Positions 29,893 to 36,822 of a stretch of 41,059 nt of DNA are shown here, one piece after another. Below the pieces are notes generated by a model, which saw only the letters and a program-made list of their open reading frames with translations, made no database searches and had not been told where the DNA came from. A program made the translations under genes and the position numbers. The stretch's first letter is position 1. Each line of letters opens with the position of its first letter. Source of the stretch: a virus; IMG/VR virus record IMGVR_UViG_3300025679_000004, positions 1 to 41,059 of that record. One strand, written 5' to 3'.

Positions 29893-30693
29893 ATGTCTAA
29901 AAGTCCAGCGCATGCATTTATAATCGATATAGCCATCAAATATGGTCTAAACTGTTCGATACTCATCCAGCATTTCCAATATTGGATCCAGTTCAATCAA
30001 AAACTTAAGAGAAATTTAAAAGAAGGGCGGACATGGATGTACCAGACGAGAAAAGAGCTCGCCGCGCATTTCCCCTACTTCACAGAGAAAGAAATTCGCG
30101 GAGCTATTGATCGCCTAGTCGAGATGAAAGTCATACGAAAGGGGAATTTCAATAAGTCTAAAATCGATCAGACCTGTTGGTATTCATTCGAGAACGAGGA
30201 AGAATTTTTAAATAATGTTTACGATATGACAAAAGGGCCAATGGAGAGTACAAAAGGGCCAATGCAAGATGACAAAAGGGCCAAGCAATACCAAATACTA
30301 AATACAAATACTGAAAACAATCTTCCTCCTCTTCCTCCTCCAAAAGAAATTGAAGATGACCGTCCGTCGACTGAAGAGGAAGAAGAAATTTGTAGGAGAT
30401 TAAAAAATAGACCTAAAAGTGCAAAACCAATTACAATAATGCGTGAGTGGAGAAAACAAGTATTAAAGGACATTAGGTTCGATAGTAAGAAAGAAGATAA
30501 TAGCGAAATATTATTTGAGACGCATAAAAAGATGGCTTATAGCATGGACATGAAGAAATTCGGCGATTGGACGGTATTTGCTTGTCCAGAACATGTAGAA
30601 TTCACATGTGGGAGCCAAGTAAATAGTGTGGAATATGAACGATCCGATCATTCATGGAATCTGTATACGGAGAAATATTGGGGTAAACAATGA
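29893..30693 (+). CDS. Replication initiator (winged-helix) with internal iterons
   Basis: This protein has 266 residues. Residues 1-100 have the pattern of phage replication proteins: AFIIDIAIKYGLNCSILIQHFQYW, then TWMYQTRKELAAHFPYFTEKEIRGAIDRLVEMKVIRKGNFN, a winged-helix DNA-binding domain. A low-complexity linker (residues 110-165) follows, carrying TKGPM repeats encoded by the iterons, then a C-terminal domain with several Trp that may contact host replication proteins. This layout, with ori inside the initiator gene, recalls lambda O. Translation appears controlled by the upstream leader hairpins and antisense RNA. Overlaps the next gene by ATGA. Confidence 0.75.
   Translation: MSKSPAHAFIIDIAIKYGLNCSILIQHFQYWIQFNQKLKRNLKEGRTWMYQTRKELAAHFPYFTEKEIRGAIDRLVEMKVIRKGNFNKSKIDQTCWYSFENEEEFLNNVYDMTKGPMESTKGPMQDDKRAKQYQILNTNTENNLPPLPPPKEIEDDRPSTEEEEEICRRLKNRPKSAKPITIMREWRKQVLKDIRFDSKKEDNSEILFETHKKMAYSMDMKKFGDWTVFACPEHVEFTCGSQVNSVEYERSDHSWNLYTEKYWGKQ
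30229..30284 (+). repeat. Three iterons inside the initiator gene, probable replication origin
   Basis: ACAAAAGGGCCAA occurs at 30229-30241, 30250-30262 and 30272-30284, spaced 21 and 22 bp (two helical turns); the first two copies extend to ...TG. A very AT-rich run with AAATAC repeats (about 30285-30320) follows, a candidate unwinding element. Initiators usually bind such iterons. Confidence 0.65.
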
Positions 30694-31103
30694 CTCCTGA
30701 AATCATAAAGAAAGCTGCTGAAAGATTTGCCAAAGATAACGCAGATTATTTAGAGGCGATCAAAATCAAATGGTTTAAATTTACAGAAAAACTTCCTGAA
30801 TGTAAATGGATATGGTTGTTTAATGGAGGTTATGTAGAACTTGGGCTAGCTGAAGATTATGATAATGACTCTATAATAACTCATTATACTAACTGGCGAT
30901 GGGCTCCGGCAGAAATTGAATATCCAATTCCTCCTGAAAAAGAAAAGCATTTTTGTAGAAATGAACAAGATAATTTCGGATGTTATGAATCTTATCCGCC
31001 TGAAAAACTATTATGGATAAGAGTCTTCCAAAGTGGGAAAGGTAGAATGGATTTCCCTGTTAAATTCTGCCCTTTTTGTGGGTTCTCACTGGAGAATTAT
31101 TGA
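30690..31103 (+). CDS. Early hypothetical protein with C-terminal zinc element
   Basis: This 137-residue protein is coupled to the initiator by ATGA. The middle (WFKFTEKLPECKWIWLFNGG ... TNWRWAPAEIEYPIP) resembles DUF551-type small proteins in rhythm. The end has CPFCGF, and an upstream Cys pair may complete a zinc site. Function unknown. Confidence 0.65.
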   Translation: MTPEIIKKAAERFAKDNADYLEAIKIKWFKFTEKLPECKWIWLFNGGYVELGLAEDYDNDSIITHYTNWRWAPAEIEYPIPPEKEKHFCRNEQDNFGCYESYPPEKLLWIRVFQSGKGRMDFPVKFCPFCGFSLENY

Positions 31104-31145
31104 AATTGGGCTCATTTGATATACTTCAGGAAATGCGAGGTGCGT

Positions 31146-31460
31146 ATGCTGCCCATATCCCCGGTCCAAGTAGATTTTAAACCAGAGCGAAGCTTCAATA
31201 ATTGGAGGTGCTGCTTTGGTTGCAAGTGTTGGAAGATAACAAGTGTCCAAGAAGAAAAGCAGGATTCACCAATATCCATGCAGGTAATCGAGACTGTGAC
31301 TAGAACTTATGAGAAACATAGACACAGTTCGTCCCCAGAGCAGTCTATTCTCCCTTCAGCTCCCGTATTCCCTATGATGGAGTCTGAGATGCCGCCTCAT
31401 TTAAGATCATCGTCTATAGCCGCGTTTAAAGAGATCAAGGAACCTGAGGTGAAGAAATGA
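31146..31460 (+). CDS. Early hypothetical protein
   Basis: This protein has 104 residues from ATG 31146 (GAGG 5 bases ahead; a TTG at 31116 is possible). It has a Cys cluster CCFGCKCW near residue 23 and a Ser/Pro/Met-rich middle (SSSPEQSILPSAPVFPMM) that looks unstructured. No family recognised. A 16-codon ORF overlaps its stop (31457-31507). Confidence 0.5.
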   Translation: MLPISPVQVDFKPERSFNNWRCCFGCKCWKITSVQEEKQDSPISMQVIETVTRTYEKHRHSSSPEQSILPSAPVFPMMESEMPPHLRSSSIAAFKEIKEPEVKK

Positions 31461-31496
31461 TTGACCGTGGACAAGATGAAATATCGGAGAGAGAAA

Positions 31497-31754
31497 ATGG
31501 AATGTGACATACCGCATACAATTCTTACTTTAACCTCACAAGTTGATTATAAAAAACAGATTGAAATACTCAAAAATGCCTTTAGTTTAGTATTTGATTG
31601 GGCGAATGATGCTGGTTTAAAAGGGGAAAAAGTTTCCGGGTTCTCAATTAGGGAAGATGATCCTTCTATTGGCCCTGAATATGGAAAGACATTCTTATGG
31701 TGCAGGATTGAATGTACTAAAGAGGAAAGGGAAGAATGGGAAAAGAGTCGATGA
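31497..31754 (+). CDS. Early hypothetical protein
   Basis: This protein has 85 residues from ATG 31497 (GGAG upstream); ATG 31476 would add 7 residues. It is helical in the middle (EILKNAFSLVFDWANDAG) and ends in a charged helix. Its stop overlaps the ATG of the metallophosphoesterase (ATGA at 31751-31754). Function unknown. Confidence 0.6.
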   Translation: MECDIPHTILTLTSQVDYKKQIEILKNAFSLVFDWANDAGLKGEKVSGFSIREDDPSIGPEYGKTFLWCRIECTKEEREEWEKSR

Positions 31755-32395
31755 TTAAAATTACATGTATCTCTGACCTTCATGGGAATATACCTCCAGA
31801 TTTGGAACCGTGCGATCTTTTGATTGTTTCTGGCGATTTGACGGCCTCTGACCAGGAGTACCAATACTTCGAAGTCTTTACGTGGCTTGATCGCCAACCA
31901 TGCAAAGAAAAGGTTTTGATTGCCGGGAACCACGATATGCGGATGGAGTTTGAGAATTATGCCGGTCCTACAGGCAATGAATTTCATTTTCTACATGATG
32001 AAGGGATTGAACTCTTCGGTCTCAAGATATGGGGTCTCCCTTATTCGCTCCTATTCGATGGCATAAACCCTAAGTGCGTCGCATTTTGTGGAGAGGAGAA
32101 GGATTTACAAGGTGTCTGTGACAAAATACCGAATGACATCGATATTTTAATTAGTCATGGACCTGCATCGGGAGTGCTAGATAAAACCGTGAGAGGTGAG
32201 CATGTTGGTAGTTATGCCCTCCTTTCAGCATTGGATCGCATCAAACCTAAGCTTTTAGTGACAGCTCACATTCATGAGGCATATGGTCAGTTAGTATATA
32301 AGCACCAAGGACCAAATACATTATGTATCAACGCATCGTATGTGAATGCAAAATACAAACCTGTGAACAAACCGATCACTATTACCTTGGAGTAA
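31751..32395 (+). CDS. Calcineurin-like metallophosphoesterase
   Basis: This 214-residue protein carries all metal-binding motifs of the family: SDLHG (D9, H11), SGDL (D29), GNHD (N60, H61), SHGP (H136) and AHIH (H173, H175). It hydrolyses phosphodiester or phosphomonoester bonds with a two-metal centre. Candidate substrates are nucleic acids, nucleotides or cyclic-nucleotide signals; the sequence does not decide. It sits in the early operon after the initiator, so a role in replication, repair or countering nucleotide-based defence is possible. The start is chosen by the ATGA overlap with the preceding gene. Confidence 0.88.
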   Translation: MIKITCISDLHGNIPPDLEPCDLLIVSGDLTASDQEYQYFEVFTWLDRQPCKEKVLIAGNHDMRMEFENYAGPTGNEFHFLHDEGIELFGLKIWGLPYSLLFDGINPKCVAFCGEEKDLQGVCDKIPNDIDILISHGPASGVLDKTVRGEHVGSYALLSALDRIKPKLLVTAHIHEAYGQLVYKHQGPNTLCINASYVNAKYKPVNKPITITLE

Positions 32396-32397
32396 TA

Positions 32398-32565
32398 ATG
32401 GAAGAAAATATGGATATAGGTTATTGGATTCAAGATTTGTATGATGAGATACATACTATGGAAATTAATATAGGAAAGTTAAACAAAAAGATCCAAGAGA
32501 CACGAGAACGAAGGCAATATTTAATAGATTTAATGGCAAAAAATAGGGAAGAAAAGAAAAAATGA
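32398..32565 (+). CDS. Small coiled-coil early protein
   Basis: This protein has 55 residues from ATG 32398 (TTGGAG upstream); a longer in-frame reading to 32323 would overlap the phosphoesterase. It has an acidic N-terminus, then a basic coiled coil (EINIGKLNKKIQETRERR) and a Lys-rich end. It overlaps the next start by ATGA. Confidence 0.6.
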   Translation: MEENMDIGYWIQDLYDEIHTMEINIGKLNKKIQETRERRQYLIDLMAKNREEKKK

Positions 32566-32840
32566 GCATTCAAATTCTTAACTATCAAGATGTAATGGGA
32601 AACCAATATACCGCAGCGACTTTTGAGATCTACTTCCCTTCATGGCAAATGACATGGGTCGGGGTGAAGCTTATCAAGACTAAGAAAGGTGGGTATATGA
32701 TCGGTCTCCCGACTAAATCTGAAAAGAGGGATGACGGGAAATTTAACTTTATCCCTTACATCAAGTTCTCAGATCAGAAAGGGAAGGACTTTCAGAAGGA
32801 AGTTTTGCATTTACTAGCACCGTTCCTTCCAATTGGATAG
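32562..32840 (+). CDS. Early hypothetical protein, SpoVG-like appearance
   Basis: This 92-residue protein has the pattern GVKLIKTKKGGYMIGLPTKS followed by a DDGKF segment. It distantly recalls the basic loop of SpoVG-like nucleic-acid-binding proteins, but the match is weak. It is the last gene of the initiator operon before the convergent recombination operon. Confidence 0.6.
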   Translation: MSIQILNYQDVMGNQYTAATFEIYFPSWQMTWVGVKLIKTKKGGYMIGLPTKSEKRDDGKFNFIPYIKFSDQKGKDFQKEVLHLLAPFLPIG

Positions 32841-32949
32841 CAGTTTTCCCCGCAGACAATCCACGGGGGCTGCATTCTAGTTAGGACGAATCTAAAATAT
32901 GACGTTAATTTAGCACAACATTATATTGTAGTAAACTTGTGTCAAGTAT
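32841..32949. other. Convergent intergenic region
   Basis: It contains a CCCCG/CGGGG hairpin (32848-32868) without a U-run, and a palindrome ACTTG-TGT-CAAGT (32935-32947) next to the end of the exonuclease gene. A minus-strand TTGACA and TATAAT are present but only 14 bp apart. Confidence 0.35.
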
Positions 32950-33576
32950 TTATTTTAATATCTTGGACCACAATTTAATATCCCTTTTCGAATCAGGACA
33001 TGTAAACGTAGAAAGATTCTCTTCCTCAAACTTCTGACATGCAGCGACTATTTCTGCGATCTTCTTTTCATCACGGGGATACCGAACAATTACGTTATCT
33101 GTCGGACTTCTGTATACGAATAGAATCGCTAAGTCTAGTCCAGTCACTGCTAGTTGGTGTTGGATCTGGTACTCCCAATGGATAGGAACATTGTCTAGGA
33201 AGCATTGCTCATACACCTTTTGACCTGGAACTTTGATCTCCAGGATGACATTGTGTGAAGCATTGATTCCGTCCAAAGATGCCATGAGAAAATCATATTC
33301 TTCACTTACCACTACGGCAGGAGAGAATTTGTATTGCTCACCAGGAGTTGGAATGATGCTATTGAAGTAATCTCTAGCCTCTCCCTCCTTGTCCGTTCCG
33401 TTCTGCATGGCTGCATTGACATATCCCTTTTCTCCAAAGACCATTTCGTTGTAAACATCGACTGGAGTCTTGTACGGGGAAAGGTTAAGCAATGATGGAG
33501 AGGAAGACGCACCTATTTTAGTGCGCCTAAGTGCGTGCCATTCGAATGATCCTTGCTCGACATCAACGAATTTCAT
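32950..33576 (-). CDS. YqaJ-family (lambda-exonuclease-like) recombination nuclease
   Basis: This 208-residue protein opens with QGSFEWHALRRTKIGASSSP, the YqaJ start motif. It continues with NGTDKEGEARDYF (catalytic Glu), FLMASLDGI (Asp), ILEIKVPG (the E-x-K pair) and YQIQHQLAVTG. It degrades one strand from dsDNA ends to give 3' tails for the Erf annealing protein encoded just upstream. The pair overlaps by 4 bases (33573-33576) and forms a lambda Red-type module for recombination and concatemer formation. Confidence 0.9.
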   Translation of the reverse strand: MKFVDVEQGSFEWHALRRTKIGASSSPSLLNLSPYKTPVDVYNEMVFGEKGYVNAAMQNGTDKEGEARDYFNSIIPTPGEQYKFSPAVVVSEEYDFLMASLDGINASHNVILEIKVPGQKVYEQCFLDNVPIHWEYQIQHQLAVTGLDLAILFVYRSPTDNVIVRYPRDEKKIAEIVAACQKFEEENLSTFTCPDSKRDIKLWSKILK

Positions 33577-34154
33577 TTATTTTTCCTAGCTCTAAGGTTT
33601 TTAACAATCACTGAGAAATGCTCAGATGCAATCTCACCTAATTTGTTTACCTTATATCCAGTGAGAATTCGATTCAATAGTTCCATGTCGTCTTCAATTA
33701 GGACGTCGATTTCTTCAATCTGGTCTTTATTCAACGGCTTGGATTGAACCTTTTGAACCTCAGCGGCAACTTGTTCTTTCACAGCGGCTTCGCCATCATC
33801 ATCTTCTTCTGTAGGGAGTCCAAGAAGTGAGCAAACTGCATACTTCCTAGCATAAGTTAGAGCAGATGCAAACCCTTGGCTCGTCATCTGATCAATGAAC
33901 ATAGGCATACACCCTGTTAACCTCTCTCCAGACACGTGCAATAGGTTTGTCTCTAAGAAGTGTTTAGCTCCATCTGATAGAACCGTATGGGTCAAACTAA
34001 GGCCATTCTTAGCCAAAGGAATTCGGCATGCATCATAGATTGAGTCCAGTGAGCAGTAGGAAGACTTGAATCTAGGATTTACTTTGTCTTTCTTTGGTGG
34101 TGTGATTTCAAGCTGTGTCTTTACAAGCGCAGCGATCAGAGCGTTATTGGTCAT
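33573..34154 (-). CDS. erf: ERF-family single-strand annealing protein
   Basis: This protein has 193 residues from ATG 34154 (GGAG 6 bases ahead; ATG 34160 is too close to it). The segment NPRFKSSYCSLDSIYDACRI, then LAKNGLSLTH, and later GFASALTYARKYAVCSLLGL are the conserved ERF features (cf. P22 Erf, Sak). An acidic linker and a small helical C-terminal part follow. It anneals complementary single strands produced by the YqaJ exonuclease. Confidence 0.9.
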   Translation of the reverse strand: MTNNALIAALVKTQLEITPPKKDKVNPRFKSSYCSLDSIYDACRIPLAKNGLSLTHTVLSDGAKHFLETNLLHVSGERLTGCMPMFIDQMTSQGFASALTYARKYAVCSLLGLPTEEDDDGEAAVKEQVAAEVQKVQSKPLNKDQIEEIDVLIEDDMELLNRILTGYKVNKLGEIASEHFSVIVKNLRARKNK

Positions 34155-34347
34155 CTTCATCTCCAGTATATTCTTTTTTGTATTCTAGGTTTTGTTCCCA
34201 CTCTTCGTTACATTCAGGGCAACATTTCCCTTTAACGCAACGATCATCGGTGCATTCATCATCTGGGCCAGCGTCGTCATAAGGTCTTCCAGCGGTATAT
34301 TCTATGTAACGAGCATAAGCTATGTCGCTTGCTTCTTTAAAGTTCAT
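34144..34347 (-). CDS. Small acidic Cys-rich protein of the recombination operon
   Basis: This protein has 67 residues from ATG 34347, whose start lies inside the end of the preceding 44-residue gene (coupled translation); a GTG at 34356 is also in frame. CTDDRCVKGKCCPECNEEW gives a possible zinc site. It overlaps the erf start. Function unknown. Confidence 0.6.
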   Translation of the reverse strand: MNFKEASDIAYARYIEYTAGRPYDDAGPDDECTDDRCVKGKCCPECNEEWEQNLEYKKEYTGDEDDQ

Positions 34348-34471
34348 AGCAATCACACATATTATCCACTAAGTTCCCATACCAATCTTGTGTCTCTTCA
34401 AAAGTTGGCTCTCGGCCGTGCTCTTCCTCAAAACATTCAACAAAATTCTGGAAATATTCTTTGTAATCCAT
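34337..34471 (-). CDS. 44-residue first gene of the recombination operon
   Basis: Starts with ATG 34471 and an excellent AAGGAG. Acidic and aromatic: MDYKEYFQNFVECFEEEHG, ending NMCDCYEL. It is the first gene behind the 34501-34529 promoter. Function unknown; small acidic early proteins are often regulators or host takeover factors. Confidence 0.65.
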   Translation of the reverse strand: MDYKEYFQNFVECFEEEHGREPTFEETQDWYGNLVDNMCDCYEL

Positions 34472-34500
34472 ACACACTCCTTGACTTGTTTTGTGCTATT

Positions 34501-34529
34501 ATCATACAATCTTGTACATAAGATGTCAA
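34501..34529 (-). promoter_or_regulatory. Strong sigma70 promoter of the recombination operon with operator
   Basis: On the minus strand: TTGACA (34529-34524), 17-bp spacer, TATGAT (34506-34501). The palindrome TACAA-TC-TTGTA (34505-34516) overlaps the -10 box and spacer and is a good repressor site. Confidence 0.8.
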
Positions 34530-34556
34530 ACGTAAATGTAAAATTATGGTATAAGA

Positions 34557-34766
34557 ATGGCGCAAGTTGCACAAAATGATTGGGTTAAATTCGCGGAATT
34601 TGCCCCGAAAATTGCTCATATTATGACTGAAAGGTCGCTTAGAGACACGGTAAATAAGAGAAAAACTAATGGAGCCTCGCACTTTTGTAAGAGCCCAAGC
34701 GGATTCCTTTATTTGTCTCTCTCTAGATTTTATGAATGGATCGAAAAGGAAGGGAAGTGTGAGTGA
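34557..34766 (+). CDS. Excisionase-like / small helix-turn-helix protein
   Basis: This 69-residue protein has the layout W-KFAEF ... LRDTVNKRKTNGASHFCKSP-G-LYLSLSRFYEWIEK, resembling small excisionase-like (MerR-type) winged-helix proteins where a final Tyr/Phe-x-x-Trp motif packs the wing. It is divergent from the recombination operon and could bind the palindrome at 34505-34516. Ribosome site is poor. Confidence 0.55.
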   Translation: MAQVAQNDWVKFAEFAPKIAHIMTERSLRDTVNKRKTNGASHFCKSPSGFLYLSLSRFYEWIEKEGKCE

Positions 34767-34899
34767 GAATCGCGGGTTGTTTTTGGTTACTCTTCTTTTC
34801 GGAATTCTCGTTGGGATATGCGCTTTCTTCGTCGGATATCAAAGTGGATATGACGATTGCTCTATAGCCCAAAAGGTGAGATATTCCTCTGTTGATTAA
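34759..34899 (+). CDS. Small single-span membrane protein
   Basis: This protein has 46 residues from GTG 34759, overlapping the previous stop, with GGGAAG upstream. LFLVTLLFGILVGICAFFVG is one transmembrane helix, followed by a short polar tail. A longer upstream frame to 34669 runs through the previous gene and is probably not used. It may be a holin-like or regulatory membrane protein. Confidence 0.5.
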   Translation: MSENRGLFLVTLLFGILVGICAFFVGYQSGYDDCSIAQKVRYSSVD

Positions 34900-34928
34900 A
34901 ATTTGAAATACAAGTAAACCGTTAAGGT

Positions 34929-35330
34929 ATGATCCTTATCGAAATCTCCGGTGATCCGGTTCCTTGGGCGGCGCATAGAGGCTATGGAAAAAGAGCATTC
35001 AATCCTAGAAAAGAACAACGTGAAAAATACCAATGGCAAATCAAGGCGCAGTATAACCAACTTGACCCACTCTCAGGGCCACTCAAAGTGGACTATACGT
35101 ATTTCGTCGGTATACCCAAATCTACCTCCAAAATTAGGCGAATGCAAATGCTAAATGGGAAGATGCATCCAATCACTAGGCCAGATATAGATAACTATGA
35201 CAAGTTCCTTTCGGATTGTCTCACAGATATTGTTTGGCAGGATGATTCGCAAGTGATAGAAAAGATGTCTAGAAAGATATATGGAGAGAGGGAAAAAACG
35301 ATCATACGCATCGAGTCCCTCTCCCTTTAA
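34929..35330 (+). CDS. rusA: RusA-family Holliday junction resolvase
   Basis: This 133-residue protein has conserved features PVPWAAHRG, VGIPKSTSK, and the catalytic block RPDIDNYDKFLSDCLTDIVW followed by QDDSQV. The three Asp of this region bind magnesium. It forms dimers that resolve Holliday junctions made by the Erf/YqaJ system and clears branched DNA before packaging. Length is standard (about 120). Confidence 0.92.
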   Translation: MILIEISGDPVPWAAHRGYGKRAFNPRKEQREKYQWQIKAQYNQLDPLSGPLKVDYTYFVGIPKSTSKIRRMQMLNGKMHPITRPDIDNYDKFLSDCLTDIVWQDDSQVIEKMSRKIYGEREKTIIRIESLSL

Positions 35331-35549
35331 TTAAATCGAAGAAGAAATGACTTCTTTTCCACGGATAATGTAGTCCCAATTTCTAAATGAGGCTATTGTA
35401 TCGTCGCCTATGAAAAAGTCTACTAGACTTTCATCGTCTCCAAAACTACGATAGCTGTCCGCATTTAAAATAAGCTTATCCCCTTTAGTAAATATTACGT
35501 ATTCATAAATCGGGTCTGCTTTAATCTTGTTTGCTGTCGCTTTTCCCAT
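35331..35549 (-). CDS. Small hypothetical protein, minus strand
   Basis: This 72-residue protein has AAAGGAG ahead of ATG 35549. A basic start is followed by a beta-rich middle (YEYVIFTKGDKLILNAD). The gene converges exactly on the RusA gene (stops are adjacent). No family recognised. Confidence 0.55.
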   Translation of the reverse strand: MGKATANKIKADPIYEYVIFTKGDKLILNADSYRSFGDDESLVDFFIGDDTIASFRNWDYIIRGKEVISSSI

Positions 35550-35826
35550 GATTATTCTCCTTTTTCTGTTCTCTAAACCAATGGACTGATCCTACACAAT
35601 GTAGGTATTTCCATGGAATCAGGATGTTTATAACCCCATTTGTTCGTGCAGAGTTTGATTGGTCATAGACATTCGCCATGTACCCGACTACTCCAGATTC
35701 TTCATATTCAGTAGCAATGATAAAATCGCCTCCATACACTAATTGCACACTGTCCTTTCCTTCGGGCGAAATCTGGAACATTTTTCCAATGGATAGTTGT
35801 TCAAGAGGAATATCCGGTCTTTCCAA
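35521..35826 (-). CDS. Hypothetical protein with TTG start
   Basis: This protein has 101 residues from TTG 35826 (GAGG 6 bases upstream); TTG 35838 would add four residues. It is beta-rich (MFQISPEGKDSVQLVYGGDF) with an aromatic stretch near the end. It overlaps the next gene by 29 bases. Divergent from the 35907 operon. Confidence 0.5.
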   Translation of the reverse strand: MERPDIPLEQLSIGKMFQISPEGKDSVQLVYGGDFIIATEYEESGVVGYMANVYDQSNSARTNGVINILIPWKYLHCVGSVHWFREQKKENNHGKSDSKQD

Positions 35827-35906
35827 TGTTAACCTCAAATAAAGATTGTATATATAAAGTAATTGATTCGTTCCGTATAATGCCTTTTCTTTTTAGGAGA
35901 ATCAAG

Positions 35907-36086
35907 ATGAAAAATAAAACTTTATACGAAGCTTTTGAATTTAAGCTGCACCTTTGGGAAAATAGATTGGCGAATGCGCAATATAACGTAGGACTCTATC
36001 GCGAAGCTTTAGAGATGGCAGCGAAAAAGACGAATATGGTACCAACTAAGAGAAAGATTGAGCAACTCGAGATGTTTACTGCATGA
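35907..36086 (+). CDS. Small early protein
   Basis: This protein has 59 residues from ATG 35907 with TAGGAG; a TATAAT at 35876-35881 could be its -10 box. Helical (YEAFEFKLHLWENRLANAQY), basic in the second half. Overlaps the next start by ATGA. Unknown function. Confidence 0.6.
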   Translation: MKNKTLYEAFEFKLHLWENRLANAQYNVGLYREALEMAAKKTNMVPTKRKIEQLEMFTA

Positions 36087-36277
36087 ATACATTTGAGCAG
36101 AGAAGAAGGGAAGCGCATCAATTGGCTCACATAATCGATGAATCTCTCCCTGAAAATTATGACGTTGATTCCTTGGCGATAGCTACTCTGGCAATAGCAA
36201 TTGGTTGTTATAAAGAATGCGATTTAGATTTAGCTACCTTATTGAGTGATGCTGCTCGTGCTTGGGAGATAAAATGA
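36083..36277 (+). CDS. Small early helical protein
   Basis: This 64-residue protein is coupled by ATGA on both sides. Mostly helical with Ala/Leu (DSLAIATLAIAIGCYKECDL). No domain recognised. Confidence 0.6.
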   Translation: MNTFEQRRREAHQLAHIIDESLPENYDVDSLAIATLAIAIGCYKECDLDLATLLSDAARAWEIK

Positions 36278-36600
36278 ATCCTGATGATCTGGCTGACTTC
36301 CGAGAGGATTGCACTAGATTATTAGTTCTTCTTCAAGATATGGATCTTTCCTCCGAATTTTCTGATAATGTAATCGGATCGACTTTCTACAAAGTTGCAG
36401 CGATGAAAGTTCTTCGTTGCGGGATAAACTTAGAGAGTTTCCTTGCTCTCGGAGAATCGTTCTATTTAACTATTGAGGAAATGCTAGCAGAAAGTGATAA
36501 TGAACTTTTGAACGATTCAAAACAGGAGAATCCTAATGAAAATGAAGAAGATCGAAAAAGAATTGAAAGCGCACGAGAAAAAAGACGTAAAGAAAGATAA
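36274..36600 (+). CDS. Early hypothetical protein with charged tail
   Basis: This protein has 108 residues from ATG 36274 (overlaps previous stop; ATG 36262 less likely). A helical acidic body is followed by a highly charged end (NENEEDRKRIESAREKRRKE). The last 65 bases also encode the 36536 ORF in another frame. Confidence 0.6.
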   Translation: MNPDDLADFREDCTRLLVLLQDMDLSSEFSDNVIGSTFYKVAAMKVLRCGINLESFLALGESFYLTIEEMLAESDNELLNDSKQENPNENEEDRKRIESAREKRRKER

Positions 36601-36637
36601 GAAAATGGAAAAAGAGATGAAGAAGGGCTGCAAATAA
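36536..36637 (+). CDS. 33-residue Lys/Glu-rich protein, overlapping gene
   Basis: ATG 36536 has a perfect AGGAG 7 bases ahead, and its stop overlaps the next start (TAATG). It begins MKMKKIEKELKAHEKKDV and is about half lysine. It reads in a different frame over the end of the 36274 gene. Ribosome site and coupling support translation. Confidence 0.55.
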   Translation: MKMKKIEKELKAHEKKDVKKDKKMEKEMKKGCK

Positions 36638-36822
36638 TGCTCGAAATCTCTGTCAAAGTATCGAATGCAGACCAAACGTTTGTCATGAAATACCTAGAAT
36701 ATGCCGAAGACATTGTATTATCCAAGGACGACCCCAAACTATCAGGAATGGTAGAGAAAGCAGTGAAAGCTTTCGGTGGGGTCGTTGAGGATGTTGTCGT
36801 TAGGATCAAGTTGGTATGGTAG
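36637..36822 (+). CDS. Small early protein
   Basis: This 61-residue protein has an alternating pattern LEISVKVSNADQTFVMKYLE and an ending VVEDVVVRIKLVW, compatible with a small alpha/beta fold. It starts in the TAATG overlap and ends in 17 bases of overlap with a convergent gene. Confidence 0.55.
   Translation: MLEISVKVSNADQTFVMKYLEYAEDIVLSKDDPKLSGMVEKAVKAFGGVVEDVVVRIKLVW

Noticed and set aside
31457-31507. 16-codon ORF overlapping the 31146 gene stop
   Set aside because: Has an ATGA overlap but no domain and conflicts with the 31497 start; too short to decide.
32848-32868. CCCCG/CGGGG hairpin as a bidirectional terminator
   Set aside because: No U-run on either side; reported only as part of the intergenic region.
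32915-32950. Minus-strand TTGACA and TATAAT after the exonuclease gene
   Set aside because: Spacing is only 14 bp and it would read into convergent genes with no target.
34669-34758. N-terminal 30 codons of the longer membrane-protein frame
   Set aside because: They run over the excisionase-like gene in another frame; GTG 34759 has the better ribosome site.
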